DNA from: Mesodorylaimus sp. YZB2_4
Lineage: Eukaryota; Nematoda; Enoplea; Dorylaimida; Dorylaimidae
Assembly (NCBI GenBank): GCA_030248295.1
Contig: JASANH010001463.1
Span: 186,001-250,000, forward strand
Reading direction: 5' to 3'
Length of the DNA: 64,000 nucleotides
Shown: piece by piece, positions 59,437-64,000 of the stretch
Position numbering within the stretch: position 1 is the first letter of the stretch
Layout of the letters: every line of letters begins with the position of its first letter
Made by a program: the position numbers and the translations under genes
The notes under the pieces: generated by a model
The model's input: the letters and a program-made list of their open reading frames with translations, nothing else
The model's database searches: none
What the model was told of the DNA's origin: nothing

Positions 59437-61974
59437 TTAAATTATATCTTTGAAGCGAATGGTTTCTAGCTTTGTTTTTAGTTCTTCCACTTTCTCGTTA
59501 CTGATCGGTGTAATTGGTTTCCTCGTTGGTCCGAGATTGATCCCCGGAAAATATTTAGGAACAAGCGCTTTCAAAGTCGCTATAAGGATATTGGTGCCAC
59601 CTGGAAATCGGAGTCATTGGTTTCAGATCGTAAGGAGGCTGTAATTTTCGAACACTTACTGATAACGCCCGTTAGAGTCATGAATTCATTGACATGGATC
59701 TAAAAGAGATCGAACAAGTCAGCCATGGTCAGGAAAGGGCTGGGTATTAATCTTGGTTTTATAGGTTCCAAAATCGGGAAAAACCCGAACCTGAGATCTT
59801 ACCTGCTCTCCTCTCGCTTTCTTCAAATCCCCGTCATCGAATGCTTTGATCAATCGATTACACGGTTTACCCACAATATTGAACGTTATCCCAATGAACC
59901 CATTCAGACCCATGCTCAGGGCGCCCAGTATCATCTGCAAGGAAATTAGGGTAAAATGTAGTCAGATGGGAGACTGTTCTACGCACCCCATCCGATCCAA
60001 TTAGGACATCGTAGTTGGAATCGAAGAGGAGACTGGCACTCACTGCATCGTGCAGATCGGATGCTGTGAACTTGGCACCGACCAGAGTTGGAATCTTGCC
60101 ATGTGCCTCCTTGAAGAAATCTGTGAGTCGTACTGAAACAAATGGCAATTTTTATGGCCAGTTGTCAGACAGGCAGACAGGGTCACCAGTCCTTGATAGC
60201 GCCCATGGCGTCTCACAGAAAAGCAAATTTGCCCCCCCCCCCCCCTATGATACTGGACTTAGAAATTACCACTCAAAGTATTTTATATAAGTTTTAGTAA
60301 TCATAGAACACTGACTTTAAATGCTTCGAAAAACGGTTTACCAAGAAATTTAAATTTAATAATGGCGGGAAAATGTGCACAACTTATTCTTGGCATCCAA
60401 ACCTTGCCCTTGTGCTCATGATTTTGTATTTTTCTACTGTGATTTTGTATCCAATCAGGACATCGTAGTTGGAATCGAAGAGGAGACTAAGCAAGGCATA
60501 CTGATGTTTATGCTCGACGGGATCTGTCATAAATCAAACAGGAAACCAGCACGTATGTGCCTGTGTTCGGGTCTCTCTGGAAACGCATTCTGTAGCACCT
60601 CAAGTCTTTGCCAGGTACATGCGGTCACTATGGGTGTAGAGTACATGCGAGGAAAACTTCGGTTTCGTGCCCACATAAACATTCTGCACCTAGTTTTCAT
60701 TCAGTGAGATCGAACATGGGTTCAGGACTGTTGCAGCCAGGCTAATCTGGTCGCTTGTATTATTTCACCACTTCGAAGTTAAACCCCCTTGAATAGTTGT
60801 ATGACCCTTGTGGTCGAATTAGTATGATTTTCGACTTGCATATTGGATGCCCCGGGTTCGAATCTCGGTTGCCCCGAGTCTTTATCGAGAAAAAATACGT
60901 GAATAAATACTGAAGCTGAAAAATGGAATAAGTGGAATGCACGAGTCTCGGTAGGTTCCTGACGACGCATGTGCAACGCTCATGCTTGCAGTGACACCTG
61001 TGCAAGATACCTTCCCCCAGTGACGCTCAATCGCAGCCGCTCGATCCCTGGGCCGTACGAGATCCCGCATTCTCCCCTGAGCGGGATCGACGATGAGGAC
61101 ATTGCACTCCTGGAATCCTGACATACCCACTACCAGTGCGGCTGGCCGTTCCTGGAACCCACCAGCAACACTAGATATGGCAGGGCCCGCGTAAGCTGAG
61201 AGGGAGACCGTATCGCCAGGCGTGAGGGCGGCCCAGCGGGTCCATGATGGAAGAGAGGAGTCCTTATCGTTTTGCATTCCTGCTCCATCGACTCCGCGAA
61301 ACTCAAGTGCTGTAGTGGCGTTCAGTTTAAATAAAGTGCGCACAATTTTCTCATGACGGAATGTTTTGTGCGATGCTTGGAAGTTTTTGGTGCGAGGACT
61401 TCAGGCATCAGTAGGAGTCTATTGGGTTTTCGCACATTAAATGGAGCTCAAGGCGTAGTGGCAACCCTGCAGTGTCCTTATGTAGGTCGCCTCTGATTGT
61501 GTTTTGATTACATCAGATTTCCAATCTAATCTGGGCTCTGGTTTCCTCTACCTCTGACGTGATGTAGCTTATTAGTAAGTGCCCTGACAATAGAGACGTG
61601 GCTCAAGAACACTCTACACTTACTGTTTATGCCAGTTTGAGCAGGTATATGATAGTACATAAACGGGGTGTTCATCGCTTCCTTGGCCGCCTCGGCGCAG
61701 TAATCGACCAGATCGCCTGAAACATTGAAAAATTGAAATTCTATTATGACTAGGACAGGAAATAGTCAGAGCACTCACTCAGAGTGCTTGGTTTGAAGTA
61801 CGTTGGCCCAACGACTGCCACTGCATCCACACCCAGTCCAGCAGCGTGTCTTAGCTAAATCGGTACAGACTCCATCATTGCAGGGTGGCATGGCTAGCAA
61901 AGTCAGGATGGCTCACCAAATCTTTCGTTTCCGTCAAGTTTCCACTGCCGCAATGCACTATGATACGATCCAAT
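59437..61974 (-). CDS. N-acetylneuraminate lyase (sialic acid aldolase), N-terminal exons missing
   Basis: Class I aldolase of the DHDPS/NAL family that splits N-acetylneuraminate into N-acetylmannosamine and pyruvate in the cytosol. Seven exons (minus): 61917-61974, 61779-61854, 61624-61716, 59987-60132, 59803-59934, 59660-59699, 59437-59600; phases agree, 236 residues. Motifs: IIVHCGSGNLTETKDL, AVAVVGPTYFKP, the catalytic-Tyr motif YYHIPA, the Schiff-base Lys in LVGAKFTASDL, GALSMGLNGFIG and a C-terminal LGPTRKPI. About 60-65 residues with the GTTGE pyruvate-binding motif are absent. I saw no matching exon between 61975 and 64000, so the 5' exons lie outside the window or are lost. The 1.5-kb intron 60133-61623 holds repeats and a copied exon piece. 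Confidence 0.85.
60449..60488. repeat. Copied fragment of a neuraminate lyase exon
   Basis: These 40 bp match 59995-60034, inside the exon 59987-60132, at 39 of 40 positions and in the same orientation. It lies in the adjacent intron and keeps no splice sites. Confidence 0.85.
60786..60925 (+). mobile_element. tRNA-derived SINE-like sequence (family 3)
   Basis: A TGGTCGAATTAGTATG A-box-like stretch, a CTTGCAT loop (Ala-type anticodon TGC) and a GGGTTCGAATC B box (60854-60864) are followed by an A-rich tail. The anticodon stem does not pair, so it is not a functional tRNA. Lies in an intron of the lyase gene. Confidence 0.45.
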
Positions 61975-63289
61975 CTGAAAAGGGTCCGCTATGATGGCAA
62001 TCTTCAGGGGCAAATGGAACAATTCATGGCGAGCCTTGACAGTTTTACTTGTAAACAGTAGTCATGGCGGTCGGGAGATCGATACTCTTGGCTCTGGTTA
62101 CATACTGTAAGAAGCTTGGTAGGCGCAGGAGAGCATGCCAATGACTGAAGTCGGTGGCATAAAAGCTCCGAGTGGAGCAAGGAAAGTCCTGCGACTACAC
62201 TGTACCTGCGGCTGAAACATCAACCCGAGTGGTTGACGTCTCCGAGCCAAGAGAGATCGATTACTCTCTCCCACTCCAGGCCCCAGGGGCATATTTACCC
62301 TGCTAGGCAGACACGCGTCAAAGGCGGCGGCAGCGACTGCAACGAAATCGTGCTCGCGGTCGCAGAGCACGGGCCGCGCGTGGGAGCTCGCACGCTTAGA
62401 TAACACGACGGCAAGCACAACTTTTGTTCGATACTTATGCAATCGAGGAAATACCAAACTAATGAGCCTAAGCCCAAGCTGACATGAGAAAGGAAGTGAC
62501 AAGATATGAAAGACGCAAGGGAGTCAGGTACTGCGATATCCAGTAGGAATCAAACTCTTTTTTACCTACTTACAATTATTTACTGTCTGCGTCCAATTCA
62601 CGTTCACATTTGGAAGATGTAGAATTGCTTTGTTCTTCAGTTGTATTACATAGTTCGATGATGCAAACTCCTTCTGTAGACACAGAAAAAGTGACTCGTA
62701 GGCCTTGCATACTACTGTAGCTCATTTACAGGGAAGTCATTTCCCAGGGTGAGTCATAAAGCGGGCTCTGTGCTAATGATCTCTTAGTATTTGCACAAGC
62801 TGGACACAGACAGTGAATGATTGTGTAGGTTACATGGGTTTATTTTGTGGTGGATATCGCATTATCCAACTCCCTTGCTTTTTCTTTCATATCTTATCAC
62901 TTCCTTTCTCATCCTAGGCTTGGGCTTAGGCTCATTAATCTGGTATTTCACTATCGCAAGATAAAAGACTTTCTTAAAGCAGCGATCTGAGTCAAATGCT
63001 TTGGCGCTAAAAGCCTGAATAATGTCGAAGTACTTGAAGTAATGTATTGGTTTTCTTGTTCCTTTGGAAATTGACGTCGTAACTAAATTTAAAAGCCTGA
63101 AGCTGACAACAACCTGACAGAATAAAACTCTGAATGAAACTGCATTCATGTTAAAGAGAGTAACCAAGTTGAACTTGATGAGGAGTGCATTGGCCAATGC
63201 ATGAGGTGACCGATGTATACAGTCTACCAAAATGAGCAGCTGCCCTATGATACCTACTGTAGATTCGTGTCACTCCTGCCAAACGCGCT
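61975..63289. other. Upstream of the lyase exons; no gene recognised
   Basis: Contains a copy of the dispersed repeat (62203-62282). The open frames 62098-62502 and 62862-63230 on the minus strand are not recognised. Confidence 0.35.
62203..62282. repeat. Dispersed repeat family, copy 2
   Basis: Aligns with 51892-51980 (GCGGCTGAAACATCAAC, GAGTGGTTGACGTCTCC, GAGATCGATTACTCTCTCCC). Confidence 0.5.
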
Positions 63290-63545
63290 AGTGTAGCTTG
63301 CATGCAGTGGTCAACAACAACTACTGCAGATAAAACAAGCTAGTTTGTGTGCAGGAGCCAGTTTCACAATTAGATGAGATGTGTCAGATCGTGGGTCGCA
63401 GGACATGCATACAAGAAAGTCCTATCCTACATCAAAGCGACACTGCTGTTCTAATCTGAGGAACCGCTGACCTAAGGGTGAGAGTGACTTGGGTCCCGCA
63501 AAGTGTCAAGGTTGCTGCACTGGTGCCTATCTGTGATACAAGTGC
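63290..63545 (-). repeat. Inverted duplicate of the MBD 5' flank
   Basis: See 54400-54655. Homology ends near 63545. On the minus strand the copy would face unrecognised sequence, so no duplicate gene is visible. Confidence 0.65.
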
Positions 63546-63822
63546 GGACCCTTTTTTTTCTCGGCCCCCTCTTAGAAGCTCAGAAATACTCGTTCATCTT
63601 TTCTTCTACCTTGTTACAAAGTTTTTTAACTGAAGATGCTCTATACTGCAGTTTTATTTCCCAGAAATTTCCACTTAAATGCAGCTTTTATAGCATCATT
63701 TTATACATGTTTTTTAAAATTTTTCTTCTCGCTGCTTTAATAGGAGCTTAGACAGATAAGCAAGAAGCCAGTCAGTCCATCGTGTGGTGTCATGTGACAC
63801 CCATTACTTGTCTTGCCCCAGG

Positions 63823-63923
63823 TCCGACCGATATATCGGTTGACCGATAATATCGGCCGATAATTGCGTTATCGGTTATCGGCCGATACCGATAATTTGT
63901 GCTGCCGATAATGCCGATAATGT
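63823..63923. repeat. Palindromic CCGATAA/TTATCGG repeat cluster
   Basis: At least eight copies of CCGATA or its complement TATCGG occur in about 100 bp, several joined as TATCGGCCGATA. Such clusters occur in termini of hAT-type transposons; that link is inference. Confidence 0.6.
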
Positions 63924-64000
63924 AGATCTCCCCATCAATAAGAGTTTAGGGCGAGCGTACGGCCTGTTGATAGTGATTCTGACGAGAAGCAGGGAGCTAC

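Noticed and set aside
60882-61343. A 153-codon minus-strand open frame in the lyase intron (runs such as LTPGDTVSLSAYAGP)
   Set aside because: It looks faintly like a C1q/TNF-type beta-strand protein, but there is no ATG start, its end overlaps a SINE-like sequence, and I cannot match it to a family.
1-64000. CRISPR array, bacterial operons, riboswitches
   Set aside because: All genes are intron-split eukaryotic genes; no regularly spaced direct repeats or Shine-Dalgarno-led operons occur.

Overview
The window is eukaryotic nuclear DNA, most probably from a nematode outside the Caenorhabditis group. Genes are split by short GT-AG introns, many of 50-60 bp, ending in TTTCAG-like acceptors. 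It carries three secreted cysteine-rich proteins of the nematode MIG-18 (FN1-like) type. Two small transposons contain runs of TTAGGC, the nematode telomere unit. The species is not identified; nematode is an inference.

Layout. 85-15122 (+): 3' part of a very long EMI plus EGF-repeat extracellular protein (MEGF6-like), 43 exons traced in one continuous frame. 16059-17832 (+): microsomal cytochrome P450. 18083-19158 (-), 21774-22870 (-) and 28130-29181 (+): three MIG-18-like secreted proteins. 30282-32045 (-): single-pass receptor-type tyrosine phosphatase, divergent from the 5' half of a serpin gene (32311-33011, +) that is frameshifted and followed by LTR/gag debris. 33-42 kb is mostly transposon remains: LTR/gag fragments, glycine-rich and CCHC zinc-knuckle fragments, two kinds of tRNA-derived SINE and a decayed piggyBac. 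42815-45283 (+): complete 11-exon gene joining a Tudor domain to a poly(A)-polymerase/TUTase-type nucleotidyltransferase. 49286-51622 (-): Src-like kinase (MGCCC-SH3-SH2-kinase). 54656-56808 (+): methyl-CpG-binding-domain gene with two apparent +1 frameshifts. 58041-59251 (+): selenoprotein S with an in-frame TGA and a SECIS candidate. It converges on an N-acetylneuraminate lyase gene (59437-61974, -) whose first exons were not found. The last 2 kb are repeats.

How the genes relate. Extracellular and signalling proteins dominate (EMI/EGF, MIG-18-like, receptor phosphatase, Src-like kinase). The phosphatase and kinase belong to opposing reactions, but nothing here shows that they act together. 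The Tudor-nucleotidyltransferase, and possibly the zinc-knuckle fragments 5 kb upstream, recall germ-granule and small-RNA biology. The best candidates for something undescribed are the Tudor-nucleotidyltransferase fusion, whose first catalytic Asp appears to be Asn; selenoprotein S in a phylum whose model species has a single selenoprotein; and TIR elements loaded with telomere-like repeats.

Exon boundaries were read by eye from splice signals, phase continuity and domain matches. No search or RNA evidence was available.
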